DNA of 64,000 nucleotides, taken from positions 1-64,000 of the forward strand of contig CALFLM010000093.1 in the NCBI GenBank assembly GCA_937880075.1, in the 5' to 3' direction. This document shows, piece by piece, positions 38,675 through 48,360 of this stretch. The notes below the pieces were generated by a model, which was not told the DNA's origin, did no database searches, and saw only the letters and a list, made by a program, of their open reading frames with translations. The position numbers were made by a program, and so were the translations under genes. The stretch is from an uncultured Romboutsia sp. (GTDB taxonomy: Bacteria; Bacillota; Clostridia; Peptostreptococcales; Peptostreptococcaceae). The first letter of the stretch is position 1. Each line of letters begins with the position of its first letter.

Positions 38675-40339
38675 ATGTCAAATTCTCCGATTTTAAAGTT
38701 CAATCTGAAGAATAATAATGTAGAATCTACGGTACCTCTTAACGGTGTATCCGTTGTATTGGCCCGTACTACAAAAGGTCCTCAGAATGATCCTTCTACT
38801 TTGATTAGTTCACTTAGTCAACTTAGTAAGGTTTATGGTAAGGAGATAGTACCAGATGGGTCTATTTCTAATATAGAAAAGGCTCTGGCTGGTGGTTCTA
38901 CTCTCCGAATAGTTCGTGTACAAGGTAGTGATGCTACCAAAGGTTTGGTTGGTACTAAAAGCAAGGACCTATTCTCTATTCAGGTAGGTTCTATTAAAAT
39001 TGGATTTGGTCTCCAGACTAAGTATAAAGGTGATAGTATTGGTAGTGGTTCTACTTATACATTCCAGGCTGCTATTAATGGTAGTAGTGTAGTATATAAG
39101 GTAGTAGATGCAGATGGTAATACAATCCTTGATTCTGGTACAATGTTTACCTTTAAATCCAAGGATGATAACAATGCTGCAGTATTTGATTACTTGGCTT
39201 TGAGTAACTTCTTCCAGAGTAACTCATACTTTGAACCAATTATTACAACACCTAGTGATCAGATTACTTCTATTGAAGGTATGATTGATTGGCTTGGAAC
39301 TGTTGATGGTTCTAACCAGATCATTACTGTACAGTTTAATAGTGAAGATTTAACTGCAGATTATATTTCAGTAGATGGTACCACTGGTGATCATGGTACA
39401 ACTCCAACTCTCCAGGATTGGGAAACAGCCTTTGAATCCATCTTGGATTTCAATGATATGTATCAGGTAATTGCTTCACATGTTCATCAGCACTTATCCT
39501 CTACAGATTCAGTTAAGTTCCACGCATTTGTAAAGACTTATGCTGATAAGCTTCAGGAATGGATCTATTATATTGAATGTCCTAAGATAAATGATACTAA
39601 AGATAAGATGATTGCTTGGATGAATACTACACTTGCTGCAGTAGGTCATTCAATGTTCATCGCTTATTTTGGAGCTGGTATCAAGTATTATAATAATGCT
39701 GGTATTCTTAAGGATTGCGATGTACTTGGATCTGTAATTGGTTTGGGTGATGCTTCTGCAATTAACTATGGTCCTTATAAATCCTTTGCTGGTATGAATC
39801 GTGGTACATTACCAGATGCACTTGGTCCTGTATCTCCAAACTATGGTTCACCCTCAAGATATGATGATATCAACGATTTGGCTCATAGCTATTTGAATCT
39901 TATCGTTGTAAAAGATACTAAGTCTTCTGGTAAGGTTGCTATGCTCTGGCACAACTTTACTTCTCAGGTAAAACAGGATTCATTCAGATTCATTAGTAAT
40001 GTTCGACTTGTTCTTTATATGAAGAAACAGTTTAGACCTATTATTGAATCGTATTTTGAGGAACCTAATATCTGGGGTTCTTGGAAGAGACTTTATCTGG
40101 AAGCTAAACCTATCATTGATGATTTGGTAACAGATGAAGCTATTACTGATCCAAATTGGATTGGTGATCAGGATGCTACTTCTTGGGCTGATCTCCAGAT
40201 TAATAATGAAGCCGATGCTCGTCAAGGTAAGTATCATGCTCAGTTTAAGTTTAATGATGTAGCTACTATGCAAGAGATTACTCTTGACTTGGTAATTGAT
40301 CAAGCTTCTAAGGAAAGCTCAGTTTCAATTAGTAATTAA
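38675..40339 (+). CDS. Contractile tail sheath protein
   Basis: 554 residues. The N-terminal VPLNGVSVVLARTTKGPQND and SQLSKVYGKEIVPD, with GSTLRIVRVQG, are the typical first sheath domain; the C-terminal conserved domain contains LAHSYLNLIVVKDTKSSGKV, RLVLYMKKQFRPIIESYFEE-type sequence and ARQGKYHAQFKFNDVATMQE. This is the evidence that the phage is a myovirus. It precedes the tube gene, as usual. Confidence 0.93.
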   Translation: MSNSPILKFNLKNNNVESTVPLNGVSVVLARTTKGPQNDPSTLISSLSQLSKVYGKEIVPDGSISNIEKALAGGSTLRIVRVQGSDATKGLVGTKSKDLFSIQVGSIKIGFGLQTKYKGDSIGSGSTYTFQAAINGSSVVYKVVDADGNTILDSGTMFTFKSKDDNNAAVFDYLALSNFFQSNSYFEPIITTPSDQITSIEGMIDWLGTVDGSNQIITVQFNSEDLTADYISVDGTTGDHGTTPTLQDWETAFESILDFNDMYQVIASHVHQHLSSTDSVKFHAFVKTYADKLQEWIYYIECPKINDTKDKMIAWMNTTLAAVGHSMFIAYFGAGIKYYNNAGILKDCDVLGSVIGLGDASAINYGPYKSFAGMNRGTLPDALGPVSPNYGSPSRYDDINDLAHSYLNLIVVKDTKSSGKVAMLWHNFTSQVKQDSFRFISNVRLVLYMKKQFRPIIESYFEEPNIWGSWKRLYLEAKPIIDDLVTDEAITDPNWIGDQDATSWADLQINNEADARQGKYHAQFKFNDVATMQEITLDLVIDQASKESSVSISN

Positions 40340-40358
40340 AATTTAAACACATAAAATT

Positions 40359-40826
40359 ATGGCAACAGCAAAAGTTAGAAATCCTAGAAAGAAGTTTCTA
40401 TACTCTATTACATTTGCCAAACACCCTATCAATTCATATCTGGCTCAGAAGGTAAATCTCCCAGATGTAGAGGTAGAGGAAACTACTCATGGTGATATTA
40501 ATAGAGATGTAAAAACTGCTGGTCGTGTTAAGGTAGGAGATTTGGTAATAGAGAAACTCTGTACCACTTCTGGTTCAGATACTTGGGCTCATGATTGGTT
40601 AGCTGCCTGCCAGGATATGCTGGTAGGTGGAGGTTTAGTACCTTCACAATATTGGGAAACTGTAATCGTTAATGAGTTGGCAGAGGATGGTAAGTCAATC
40701 CTTAATACTCATGTTTACGATGAAGTTTGGCCTAAGAAAATTACTGGACTTGAGTTAGATAGAACAAGTTCTGATAACACTATAGAGCACGTAGAGTTCT
40801 CTGTAGGTACTGCAGAATCTTTGTAA
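40359..40826 (+). CDS. Tail tube protein
   Basis: A 155-residue beta-rich protein following the sheath. Its length and pattern (RNPRKKFLYSITFAKHPINS start, KVGDLVIEKLCTTSGSDT, final ELDRTSSDNTIEHVEFSVGT) fit the tube subunit of contractile tails. It polymerises around the tape measure. A terminator follows. Confidence 0.85.
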   Translation: MATAKVRNPRKKFLYSITFAKHPINSYLAQKVNLPDVEVEETTHGDINRDVKTAGRVKVGDLVIEKLCTTSGSDTWAHDWLAACQDMLVGGGLVPSQYWETVIVNELAEDGKSILNTHVYDEVWPKKITGLELDRTSSDNTIEHVEFSVGTAESL

Positions 40827-40851
40827 TCTTAGTCATTTTATTTTAGGCGGT

Positions 40852-40886
40852 GGGGGTAGTACTTTAATAAGTTCTATCCCCTTTTT
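40852..40886 (+). terminator. Terminator after the tube gene
   Basis: GGGGGTAG pairs with CTATCCCC (one G-T pair, loop of 14), followed by five T. It separates the abundant sheath and tube genes from the chaperone. Confidence 0.8.
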
Positions 40887-40915
40887 CGATTATAAACATT
40901 TAATACACAATAACA

Positions 40916-41680
40916 ATGGAACAAATTAGAACAAAAACTTTCGTAGCACCTTCTGGTAAGTATTACACAATTCGTGAACAGAATGGTGAGGATGAAGAAG
41001 TCCTTTCAAATGAGGCAGATGCTAAAAATCTTATGAACCTCACCAAGTTCATAGCTGGTATAGTAACAGAAACCGATTTCACCGAGTCTGGTAAGCTTAC
41101 AATCCAGGATGCTTTGGATATGCCTTTACTTGATCGTATGGCAGTTATCTTCCAGTCAAGAATCTTTTCACTGGGTGATACCATTAACTTCGAATATGAT
41201 TGGGGTGAGGAAAATGGCAAGGTTGTTTATGAACAGGATCTCAAAGAGTTTCTCTTTGATGATTATTCCCAGGTTCCTTCTAATGAAGAACTAGAAGCAA
41301 AACCAGATGCCATTCCATATTACCCAAATATGAAGCAGTTAAAAGATAATGACTTGCAATTAACCTCAGGTAAACTTATTCGTTGGGATTACTTGGATGG
41401 TAATGGAGAAATCACATTAATTAACCTTACTCCAAAACAGAGAACAAGAAATTCAAAACTTCTTGCTAGAAACCTTAGACTTTTGGTTGATGGTAATTGG
41501 GATAAGGTTACTAACTTCAGTCTATTCTCCGTAAAGGATATGGCTGAAATGAGAAAAGGTATTCTCTCTATGGATCCAGAATTCTTAGGTATTACAGATA
41601 TTACAAACCCAGATACAGGTCAGGTAATACAGTATCCTATTATGATGGCTCCTACTTTTTTCTACCTGACGGAAGCGTAA
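40916..41680 (+). CDS. Tail assembly chaperone, zero-frame product
   Basis: 254 residues, between the tube and tape measure genes, where tail assembly chaperones lie. It is acidic with a mixed fold (SGKYYTIREQNGEDEEVLSN start, helical middle). The last codons contain the slippery heptamer T-TTT-TTC (41656-41662), 16 bases before the TAA. Ribosomes slipping back one base make a longer second form with 57 more residues. The two forms would wrap and load the tape measure during tail assembly. Confidence 0.8.
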   Translation: MEQIRTKTFVAPSGKYYTIREQNGEDEEVLSNEADAKNLMNLTKFIAGIVTETDFTESGKLTIQDALDMPLLDRMAVIFQSRIFSLGDTINFEYDWGEENGKVVYEQDLKEFLFDDYSQVPSNEELEAKPDAIPYYPNMKQLKDNDLQLTSGKLIRWDYLDGNGEITLINLTPKQRTRNSKLLARNLRLLVDGNWDKVTNFSLFSVKDMAEMRKGILSMDPEFLGITDITNPDTGQVIQYPIMMAPTFFYLTEA

Positions 41681-41835
41681 ACAAGGGCTCATTAGTAGAC
41701 CTATATGTATATATAACAAGAGCTGAAGTACACTTAGATTACTTCAGCTTTTTGCGTCTTCCGTATAGAACTAGAAAACAATTTAGGGAATTAGCCGAAA
41801 GGTATTATGAAACATTAAAACGTAAATTAAAATAA
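41662..41835 (+). CDS. -1 frameshift extension of the tail chaperone
   Basis: After slippage at T-TTT-TTC the -1 frame stays open for 57 codons (starting LPDGSVNKGSLVDLYVYI, ending RYYETLKRKLK) to the TAA at 41833-41835, which overlaps the tape measure ATG by one base. The extended protein would be 306 residues. An open frame of this length in such AT-rich DNA, a canonical heptamer and its place agree with the G/GT-type frameshift of long-tailed phages. Confidence 0.8.
   Translation, partial: LPDGSVNKGSLVDLYVYITRAEVHLDYFSFLRLPYRTRKQFRELAERYYETLKRKLK
41721..41754 (+). terminator. Terminator-like hairpin within the frameshift extension
   Basis: AGCTGAAGTA pairs perfectly with TACTTCAGCT (loop of 9), followed by TTTTG. 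It has the form of a rho-independent terminator yet lies in coding sequence, about 58 bases after the slippery site. Confidence 0.75.
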
Positions 41836-43823
41836 TGGCATTCACTGGTACTAATAGTATGGTCCAAGTGGGTGTATCTATGGTACTCCAGGATAGATTC
41901 ACTCAAGAGGCCGGAAAGATCTCAGGTTCATTCAAAGGAATGATGAATGAGATTAATGATTGGAACCGAGGTATCAATATGGCTATAGGCTATTCATTTG
42001 ATGCTGGTCGGGCAATGATTGGAGGTATGTATGATGCCTATAAATATTCTGCTGGAGTATCTAAGGAGATTTTACTTGCTGCTAAAATGTCTGGAGCTAC
42101 TACTCAACAGCAAAATGAAATGTTCAGATTAGCTCAGGAGATTAACTCTCGAAATCCTCTTACGGCTTTGGATATTGCTTCTGGTGAGAAATTTATGGCA
42201 ATGGCAGGTAATGCTCCTGATCAGATCAAGAAGATGATAGAACCAGCTGCTCAGTTGGCTGCTATCTTTGGTATGAACCTTGGTGGTAAAGGTGGTGTAG
42301 CTGACTTGATGACTAATATCATGGCTACCTTTAATATACCTGGAACTCAGGCTACTGATGTAGTTGATAAATTAGGTATAGCTACTACTTCTACTAACAT
42401 GTCACTCAATGACTTGGCAGCAGCTTTCCAATATTCAGGCGCGGAGTTTAGAAATGCTAAGATGGATATGGGAACTGCCGCTGCAGCTATTGGTGTACTT
42501 GGAGATCAAGGTATTCAGGCTAGTTCTGCTGGTACTGCTTTGGCTAATATGTATAGATACTTAACCTTATCTATCACTGGTCAAAGAAAGAAAGGTTATG
42601 AAGCTTTAAAAGCTATCGGTATTGAACCTAAGTCTTTGCTCGATGCCAAGGGTAATCTTAAGGATATATCTACTTTAGTAAAGACTATCGGTGATCACCT
42701 CGGTAAAGATGCTTCAACTCAAAAGGCTACTTCATTCTTTTATAATGCCGTAGGTGTAAGAGGTTCTAGAGCTCTCTCTGGTTTGCTACAGGATTATTGG
42801 ACTGGTAGAAATAAATTGGAGACTGTAATGGCAAAATACAATGATCCCAAGAATGCAGACTGGACCAATAAGGCTATGCAGGATTATATGAAGAGTCCTC
42901 AAGGTAGAATCGATGCCCTTACTTCATCATTCGAAAACTTAAAGGTATCTGCTGGAGCTGCTCTTGCTGATGTATTCAATCCAATTCTTAAAGGTATTAC
43001 TACTATATCTAATGTAGTAAATCAGATTACTAATACTGGCTTTGGTGGTTGGATAATTAGAGTTGGTTCTATGTCAGTAATGATATTCACTGCTATACAA
43101 GGCTTTAGAATGATTTACATGACTACCAGAATGATCACTACTACATTCCAGCAACAGAATGCCCAGCAAACACAGCAACAGGCTAAGTTAGTTGGTATGA
43201 ATGCTGTATATACTCAGATGGAAGCTCATCTGAGAACTATGGTAGCTTTACAGATGCAGTTAACTGGTCTACAAATGGCTCCTGGTACTAGAATGACTTT
43301 ACCTATGGGTGGTACTCTTGGTAAGTCTAAAAGTGGTAATGTAACTGTTGGGGTCCCTACTTCTATTTCACCTAATGGTAGAATTACTCCTGGTGGTTAT
43401 GCTAATGCTATTAGTACTGCCGCCGGAGCTGCTGCTGGTGCTGCAGCAGGAGCAGCTGGAAGAGCTGCTGCTGGAGCAACCGTTGGTGTAGGTAGTAGGA
43501 TTCTTGGTTTCTTAGGTGGACCTTGGGGAATTGGTTTATCTATAGGTATACCTATTATAGTGGATCTCTTAGGTAAATGGTTTAATAAGGATCAAGAGGA
43601 AAATGATGCAGAAGCTAAACGTCAGGAAGATCTGATGCAGATGCAAAATCTTATACAACAGAATATTGCTGGTAACATAACTAACGCTGTAAGAGAAGGT
43701 GTTATCCAAGGTAATTCACAAAGTCCCCAGAGACTTACCATTGACTATAATGGTACAGTTAACCCAGGAGCTATGCCTTCTTTTAATAATGATCCTGATT
43801 TTAATTTCACTCTAGTTAATTAA
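41835..43823 (+). CDS. Tape measure protein
   Basis: 662 residues, with the TP901-type tape measure core in the first 350 (SGEKFMAMAGNAPDQIKKMI, TTSTNMSLNDLAAAFQYSGA, MGTAAAAIGVLGDQGIQASS, TALANMYRYLTLSITG). A hydrophobic segment follows near 395-420 and Gln-rich and Ala/Gly-rich helices (ISTAAGAAAGAAAGAA) with a second hydrophobic stretch near 555-575. It sets tail length and probably helps DNA entry across the inner membrane. The modest length implies a fairly short tail. Confidence 0.9.
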   Translation: MAFTGTNSMVQVGVSMVLQDRFTQEAGKISGSFKGMMNEINDWNRGINMAIGYSFDAGRAMIGGMYDAYKYSAGVSKEILLAAKMSGATTQQQNEMFRLAQEINSRNPLTALDIASGEKFMAMAGNAPDQIKKMIEPAAQLAAIFGMNLGGKGGVADLMTNIMATFNIPGTQATDVVDKLGIATTSTNMSLNDLAAAFQYSGAEFRNAKMDMGTAAAAIGVLGDQGIQASSAGTALANMYRYLTLSITGQRKKGYEALKAIGIEPKSLLDAKGNLKDISTLVKTIGDHLGKDASTQKATSFFYNAVGVRGSRALSGLLQDYWTGRNKLETVMAKYNDPKNADWTNKAMQDYMKSPQGRIDALTSSFENLKVSAGAALADVFNPILKGITTISNVVNQITNTGFGGWIIRVGSMSVMIFTAIQGFRMIYMTTRMITTTFQQQNAQQTQQQAKLVGMNAVYTQMEAHLRTMVALQMQLTGLQMAPGTRMTLPMGGTLGKSKSGNVTVGVPTSISPNGRITPGGYANAISTAAGAAAGAAAGAAGRAAAGATVGVGSRILGFLGGPWGIGLSIGIPIIVDLLGKWFNKDQEENDAEAKRQEDLMQMQNLIQQNIAGNITNAVREGVIQGNSQSPQRLTIDYNGTVNPGAMPSFNNDPDFNFTLVN

Positions 43824-43828
43824 AGCTT

Positions 43829-44779
43829 ATGGCAAACTGGATATCAAAACAAAAAGGAAAGGTCTTATCTGGTTATAACAAATTGTTAGACCATAAGACT
43901 GTAAATGATGTACCTACTTCCGAAGTAAATAAACTTTGGAGAGGTATGATATTGATTAATAGGGTTACTTCTAAATTACCTAAGGATAGTACTGATGGTA
44001 AAATGTATACTCCTAATCAAACTATTGGTAAAGGCTTTATATTAAGAAATCCCCAGAAGAATCCTAAGCTTAATGAGGAAACCAAAAGGAAGTGGGAGAA
44101 TATATTAGCCAATGGTGGTACTAATGATTTAGGTTTGCCATTAGATGATCCTATTGTAGTTGATGTAGCTAAAGGTAAGAAACCTACCAATGCTCTACAA
44201 AAACATCAAGAGCTTCAAAGTTATAATCAAGGTAGAAACCAAGTAATTATTTATAATCTTACTAGTAACGGTTCTTACTATTATCTGGTATTACAGAATA
44301 GACCTCCTGAATTAGAGTTTAAAGGTGAAACTTCTTGGGCTTCAATACATAGTATGGGACGTAATAATCCTATGTACCATTATACTGGAGCAGAAGATAC
44401 CTTACAATTCAATATTTCTTGGTTCTGTTCAGATCCAGATAACCCAGCAGAAGTAATCAATAAATGTAGGTTATTAGAATCTTGGTCTAAGGCTAATGGT
44501 TATCTAGCTGCTCCTCCTATTCTTAAGATACAGTGGGGAGCTTCTGGTATATTTGATAACCATAAGTACATCTTAGCTTCAGCTACATATACTCTTAAGA
44601 ATTTCCAAAATGGTCATATAGATCGTAGGTCTAAGAATCCTACTTTTGTAGATACAAAATTGTTCCCTATGGTAGCAACCCAGGAACTTATCTTCAAAAG
44701 GGTTTCAGATCATAATATTGGATATGGTGATATTATTGATAGTGAATCAATGGATAAAACGAAAGGAGTAGGCAAATGA
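43829..44779 (+). CDS. Baseplate / tube-initiator protein
   Basis: A 316-residue protein after the tape measure. A helical, basic start is followed at about 135-300 by a beta-rich domain (YYYLVLQNRPPELEFKGETS, then MYHYTGAEDTLQFNISWF and PPILKIQWGASGIFDNHKYI), which resembles proteins that connect tube and hub in contractile systems. It overlaps the LysM gene (ATGATG), so they are translated together. Confidence 0.6.
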   Translation: MANWISKQKGKVLSGYNKLLDHKTVNDVPTSEVNKLWRGMILINRVTSKLPKDSTDGKMYTPNQTIGKGFILRNPQKNPKLNEETKRKWENILANGGTNDLGLPLDDPIVVDVAKGKKPTNALQKHQELQSYNQGRNQVIIYNLTSNGSYYYLVLQNRPPELEFKGETSWASIHSMGRNNPMYHYTGAEDTLQFNISWFCSDPDNPAEVINKCRLLESWSKANGYLAAPPILKIQWGASGIFDNHKYILASATYTLKNFQNGHIDRRSKNPTFVDTKLFPMVATQELIFKRVSDHNIGYGDIIDSESMDKTKGVGK

Positions 44780-45066
44780 TGAAAGATTATCAAGTAGGCT
44801 CTAGTCCATACGATAATGCTGTAATAAATGAATATGATGATGGTACAGATCCAACTTTAGATTTGGATGATCTAGAGTTATCAACACCTGAATCTACTAT
44901 TATTCATACAGTATTAGATGGACAGACTCTTCAAAATATAGCTTATCAGTATTATAATGATTCTGGTTTATGGTATATTATTGCTCTAGCTAATAATATC
45001 CAAAATCCTTTTTCTGATGAACTACATGTTGGTCAACAATTAATGATTCCAAATTATGGTAGCTAA
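44776..45066 (+). CDS. LysM baseplate protein
   Basis: 96 residues. An acidic start is followed by a LysM domain (about 44-92: IIHTVLDGQTLQNIAYQYYN, DSGLWYIIALANNIQNP, then HVGQQLMIP). Small LysM proteins of this kind (P2 gpX, T4 gp53-like) bind at the tube-baseplate junction of contractile tails. Confidence 0.85.
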   Translation: MMKDYQVGSSPYDNAVINEYDDGTDPTLDLDDLELSTPESTIIHTVLDGQTLQNIAYQYYNDSGLWYIIALANNIQNPFSDELHVGQQLMIPNYGS

Positions 45067-45580
45067 GGTTAAACAAATAAAGAAACAAGAAAGTAAGTCT
45101 GATCCTTCTATCTTAATGGAAGGAACTGCTACTCCTTATCTAGCTATATTCTCAGAAGATGGGGTACCTGTTATGAACCAATTAACGGGTATCCCTCTTG
45201 GGGCGTATATAAGCCAATTCCAATATAAGTTTGATGAGGAACAAGAGAATGATGGTACACTTAATTTTGATGTAGGTAATCCAGATATAGTAGATCAAGA
45301 TGATTTACAAACAAATAAAACTATTTGGCTTCAGTGGGGTTACATATATCCTGATGGTAGTAGTGTTTGCAATAAACCAAAAGCTATTAAGGTTAAAGAT
45401 TTTAATTGTACCTTCGATGATACTGGTACTCATGTAGCACTTAAGTGTATAGATGGTACTGGTGATATACGTTTAGCTTTACCTTTAAAAGCTGGCGGAG
45501 ATCCTAAAGAATCCATGTCTAGTTTCTTAGATAATGGTTGTGAAATAGATATAGGTGTAATCATAGAAAAATTCGATTAA
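45056..45580 (+). CDS. Baseplate hub, N-terminal subunit
   Basis: A 174-residue beta-rich protein overlapping the LysM gene by 11 bases and ending one base before the next gene. The pattern GAYISQFQYKFDEEQENDGT and LNFDVGNPDIVDQDDLQTNK is like the first barrel domain of hub proteins (T4 gp27 / P2 gpD type). The two genes together probably make one split hub. Confidence 0.65.
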   Translation: MVAKVKQIKKQESKSDPSILMEGTATPYLAIFSEDGVPVMNQLTGIPLGAYISQFQYKFDEEQENDGTLNFDVGNPDIVDQDDLQTNKTIWLQWGYIYPDGSSVCNKPKAIKVKDFNCTFDDTGTHVALKCIDGTGDIRLALPLKAGGDPKESMSSFLDNGCEIDIGVIIEKFD

Positions 45581-45581
45581 T

Positions 45582-47273
45582 ATGAATACAACAATTATAA
45601 GTAACCCAGTATTTCAATCCATCCAGTCTGGTGAAGGTTATGAATCTCATACTGGTACTATTCTGTATGCCAATAAGTATGCAGGAGTATCACAAGTAGA
45701 TATGCCTGATGATATTAAAAAGATATTGGATAGTGATATTGGTTCAGTTGGTACTAACCCTATAGTACAACTTAAAAATAAACTAGCTGCTTTACCTAAT
45801 GGTCCTTGGTATATAGATTGTAGAAATGGTATACTCTATATACACAATCGTAAGTTTAATGAGGATACCGTACATGATTATGTTTATCAATCAGAGAATG
45901 GGGAAGTCCTAAGTTTAACTTTCGAAACTCAACGTAGAACAAAATCATTAGGCCATTCAACTGGTGGTGGTATAGATCCTTTTTCTAAGGATATAGTTGG
46001 AATTAACTCAAATGTTAAATCTCCAACTCCTGGACCAGGAGAAAAAAATAGGAAACCAATGAAGTCCCATATAAATGTAGTAGCTGCCATAGATGCAACT
46101 AGAGTAATCAACTCTAATGCTAATACTACTAGAACTCAAATGGAGTTTAGAGAAAGATCAAAAGGTTATCCTAAAAAGAAGGCTGCTCAGAGAAATGAAA
46201 CTGAATCTAGGTATCAGGCTTATAAAAATGGTAATACTATAAATAGGCAGTTCACAAAATCAGTAAACAGTTCTAGTAATGCAAGAAAAGATAAATGGGC
46301 AAGAAATATTTATTCTAAATTGGATGCAGTAGATAGAGTAGATTTATCTAACAAAGCAGTAGCGGCTTGGAAGAAATCTCATAATAGAAACTCTGTACTT
46401 AAATTGGTTAGAGAGTATTTTGGTTATGGTAAACATATGATTATCAGTCCTATTTGGAAAGAGCAATGGGTAGATCCTACTACCTATACAGGTAATAACA
46501 CATTTCAAGGTAGAGGTTCTAGCTTCTTGGATAATGGTAAAAGTTACTATGATCAGAAGAATCTTAATGAACACTTATCTTACATGAAGAATGATCCTAA
46601 GATTAAGATCTTAAGTAATGTAACAGTATCTAATCCTGATCCTACTGGTAGACCATATAAACATTATAGGATAAAGGTATTTAGATTGACATATACTAGG
46701 GGTTTAGTAGATTCTTCTCAAATAGTAACAGACTGGTTAATCAGATTGATGAATCCAAATTATACTTCTAATAACTCTTCTGGTAATAGTATATCAGTTT
46801 CTAATGGTGGAGGTATTAGTAGTTATGCTCCTGGTTTAGTTGGTAATACGGGTAGAACTGTAACTGAAAAGAAACTAGTAGTTACTATGAGAGTAATAGG
46901 AAGACCATCACTAGAATCTTCTCAGATTATACATATCTCAAATGTAGGCAAGAAATGGTCTGGTGATTATTATATAAAAACATGTTCACATGATATGTCT
47001 CCAGATATGGGGTATACTTGTACACTTGAATTAAATAAGAATGGTGAGAAGGCTGAAGTAGAATCAACAACTACTAAGCTATCTACTACTAAGGTAGTAA
47101 GTGACCTATCTTCTTCAAGTGATAATAAGTACAATAAATCTCGTATGTCTAATAATACTCCTTCATCTAATAAGGATGATAAGTCTTATAAGAGAGAATA
47201 TTATTCTACTAGTAAGGTAACAACTTCTTTATCAAAGAAGGAATATAGAACTAAAAATGCAAGAGATAAATGA
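45582..47273 (+). CDS. Baseplate hub, gp27/gpD-like
   Basis: 563 residues. The first third (GTILYANKYAGVSQVDMPDD, then KLAALPNGPWYIDCRNGILY) and the C-terminal half (VVTMRVIGRPSLESSQIIHI, SGDYYIKTCSHDMSPDMGYT) resemble late-control gene D / gp27 hub proteins. The middle is a low-complexity basic segment (about 185-265) and the end is Ser/Lys-rich and disordered. It overlaps the spike gene by four bases. Confidence 0.7.
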   Translation: MNTTIISNPVFQSIQSGEGYESHTGTILYANKYAGVSQVDMPDDIKKILDSDIGSVGTNPIVQLKNKLAALPNGPWYIDCRNGILYIHNRKFNEDTVHDYVYQSENGEVLSLTFETQRRTKSLGHSTGGGIDPFSKDIVGINSNVKSPTPGPGEKNRKPMKSHINVVAAIDATRVINSNANTTRTQMEFRERSKGYPKKKAAQRNETESRYQAYKNGNTINRQFTKSVNSSSNARKDKWARNIYSKLDAVDRVDLSNKAVAAWKKSHNRNSVLKLVREYFGYGKHMIISPIWKEQWVDPTTYTGNNTFQGRGSSFLDNGKSYYDQKNLNEHLSYMKNDPKIKILSNVTVSNPDPTGRPYKHYRIKVFRLTYTRGLVDSSQIVTDWLIRLMNPNYTSNNSSGNSISVSNGGGISSYAPGLVGNTGRTVTEKKLVVTMRVIGRPSLESSQIIHISNVGKKWSGDYYIKTCSHDMSPDMGYTCTLELNKNGEKAEVESTTTKLSTTKVVSDLSSSSDNKYNKSRMSNNTPSSNKDDKSYKREYYSTSKVTTSLSKKEYRTKNARDK

Positions 47274-47938
47274 TAAATACTAAGGAATTATTGATGGAAA
47301 GAGGAATAGAGGCTTTAGGTAGATTCTATTCCTTTTATAGGGGTATGGTTGTAGAGAATGAAGATCCTAATCATATGAATTCTTTACAGGTTGCTATACC
47401 AGAAATACAAGGAGGTATTATATTATGGGCTTTACCATTCGGACAACATGGTGGTTCAAAGACTGGATTTAAATATTTATCTCCAGAAATAGGTGATACT
47501 GTTTATGTGATGTTCGAATATGGTAATCCATCTAAACCTCTTTGGACTTATCATGGGTTTGGATTAGATCAGATTCCAGAAGAATTAGATAGTCCTTATA
47601 AAATGGGATTAGTAACTCCAAATGGTAATGTACTTATCTTGGATGATTCCTCTGGAGAACTTAATATATTTACTAATGGCAATATCACTATACAATCAGA
47701 TAAGGTGATACAGTTTAATACTGGTTCTAATGAAGGTATGGTAAATATCAATGGTATAACTGAAAAGTTAAATCAAACCATATCAGAATTGGAATCACTT
47801 AGAGCAGCCTTTAACTCTCATACACATGGTGGAGTTCAGACTGGTGGTGGAACTTCTGCTGTACCTTTACAGCCAGTTACTAAAGCCTTTAGTAAATATA
47901 ATAAGAATGATTATGAAGATAAAAAGTGTATTCATTGA
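47270..47938 (+). CDS. Baseplate central spike, gpV/gp5-like
   Basis: 222 residues. An OB-fold domain (FYSFYRGMVVENEDPNHMNS, LQVAIPEIQGGIILWALPFG, YLSPEIGDTVYVMFEYGNPS) is followed by a short beta-helix (GNVLILDDSSGELNIFTNGN) and a C-terminal apex with SHTHGG, the His motif that binds an iron ion at spike tips. It pierces the outer membrane. Confidence 0.88.
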   Translation: MINTKELLMERGIEALGRFYSFYRGMVVENEDPNHMNSLQVAIPEIQGGIILWALPFGQHGGSKTGFKYLSPEIGDTVYVMFEYGNPSKPLWTYHGFGLDQIPEELDSPYKMGLVTPNGNVLILDDSSGELNIFTNGNITIQSDKVIQFNTGSNEGMVNINGITEKLNQTISELESLRAAFNSHTHGGVQTGGGTSAVPLQPVTKAFSKYNKNDYEDKKCIH

Positions 47939-48360
47939 TTATGGAAGATAATTTATATGAAAAGATCGTAGGTAATGGTATGACTTATCCAATTGTACTT
48001 GGGACTAATTCAGATAAGAAAACTGGTTGGTATCCTGTACTTGGAAGTACTAAGTTGATTACAGACAATCTAAACTCTTTACTTCAATACAGTATTGGAG
48101 AAAGATTTCGACAGGAAGATTTCGGCACAAGGCTTTGGGAATGTATAGAAGAACCAAATAACCAGGCTCAGGCTTTCTTAATTAATACCTTCTTAAAAGA
48201 AGCTATTAGCTTATATGAAGATAGAATTAATTATAAAGAAGCAATAATCTCTAGAAGTGGAAATAAACTACACATAGAGATGCACTATACTCTTAAGCAA
48301 AGCAATGAGGAAAAATCTTTAGGTATAACATATAACAACTTAACAAATAGTTTATCATGA
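47926..48360 (+). CDS. Baseplate wedge, gp25/gpW-like
   Basis: 144 residues, GPW/gp25 family: KLITDNLNSLLQYSIGERFR and QEDFGTRLWECIEEPNNQAQ, then a helix and paired strands. It holds the inner wedge to the sheath and starts sheath assembly. It overlaps both neighbours by a few bases. Confidence 0.9.
   Translation: MYSLIMEDNLYEKIVGNGMTYPIVLGTNSDKKTGWYPVLGSTKLITDNLNSLLQYSIGERFRQEDFGTRLWECIEEPNNQAQAFLINTFLKEAISLYEDRINYKEAIISRSGNKLHIEMHYTLKQSNEEKSLGITYNNLTNSLS

Noticed and set aside
43209..43230. 8-bp inverted repeat in the tape measure gene
   Set aside because: Arms of eight bases with a short loop are expected several times by chance in 64 kb.
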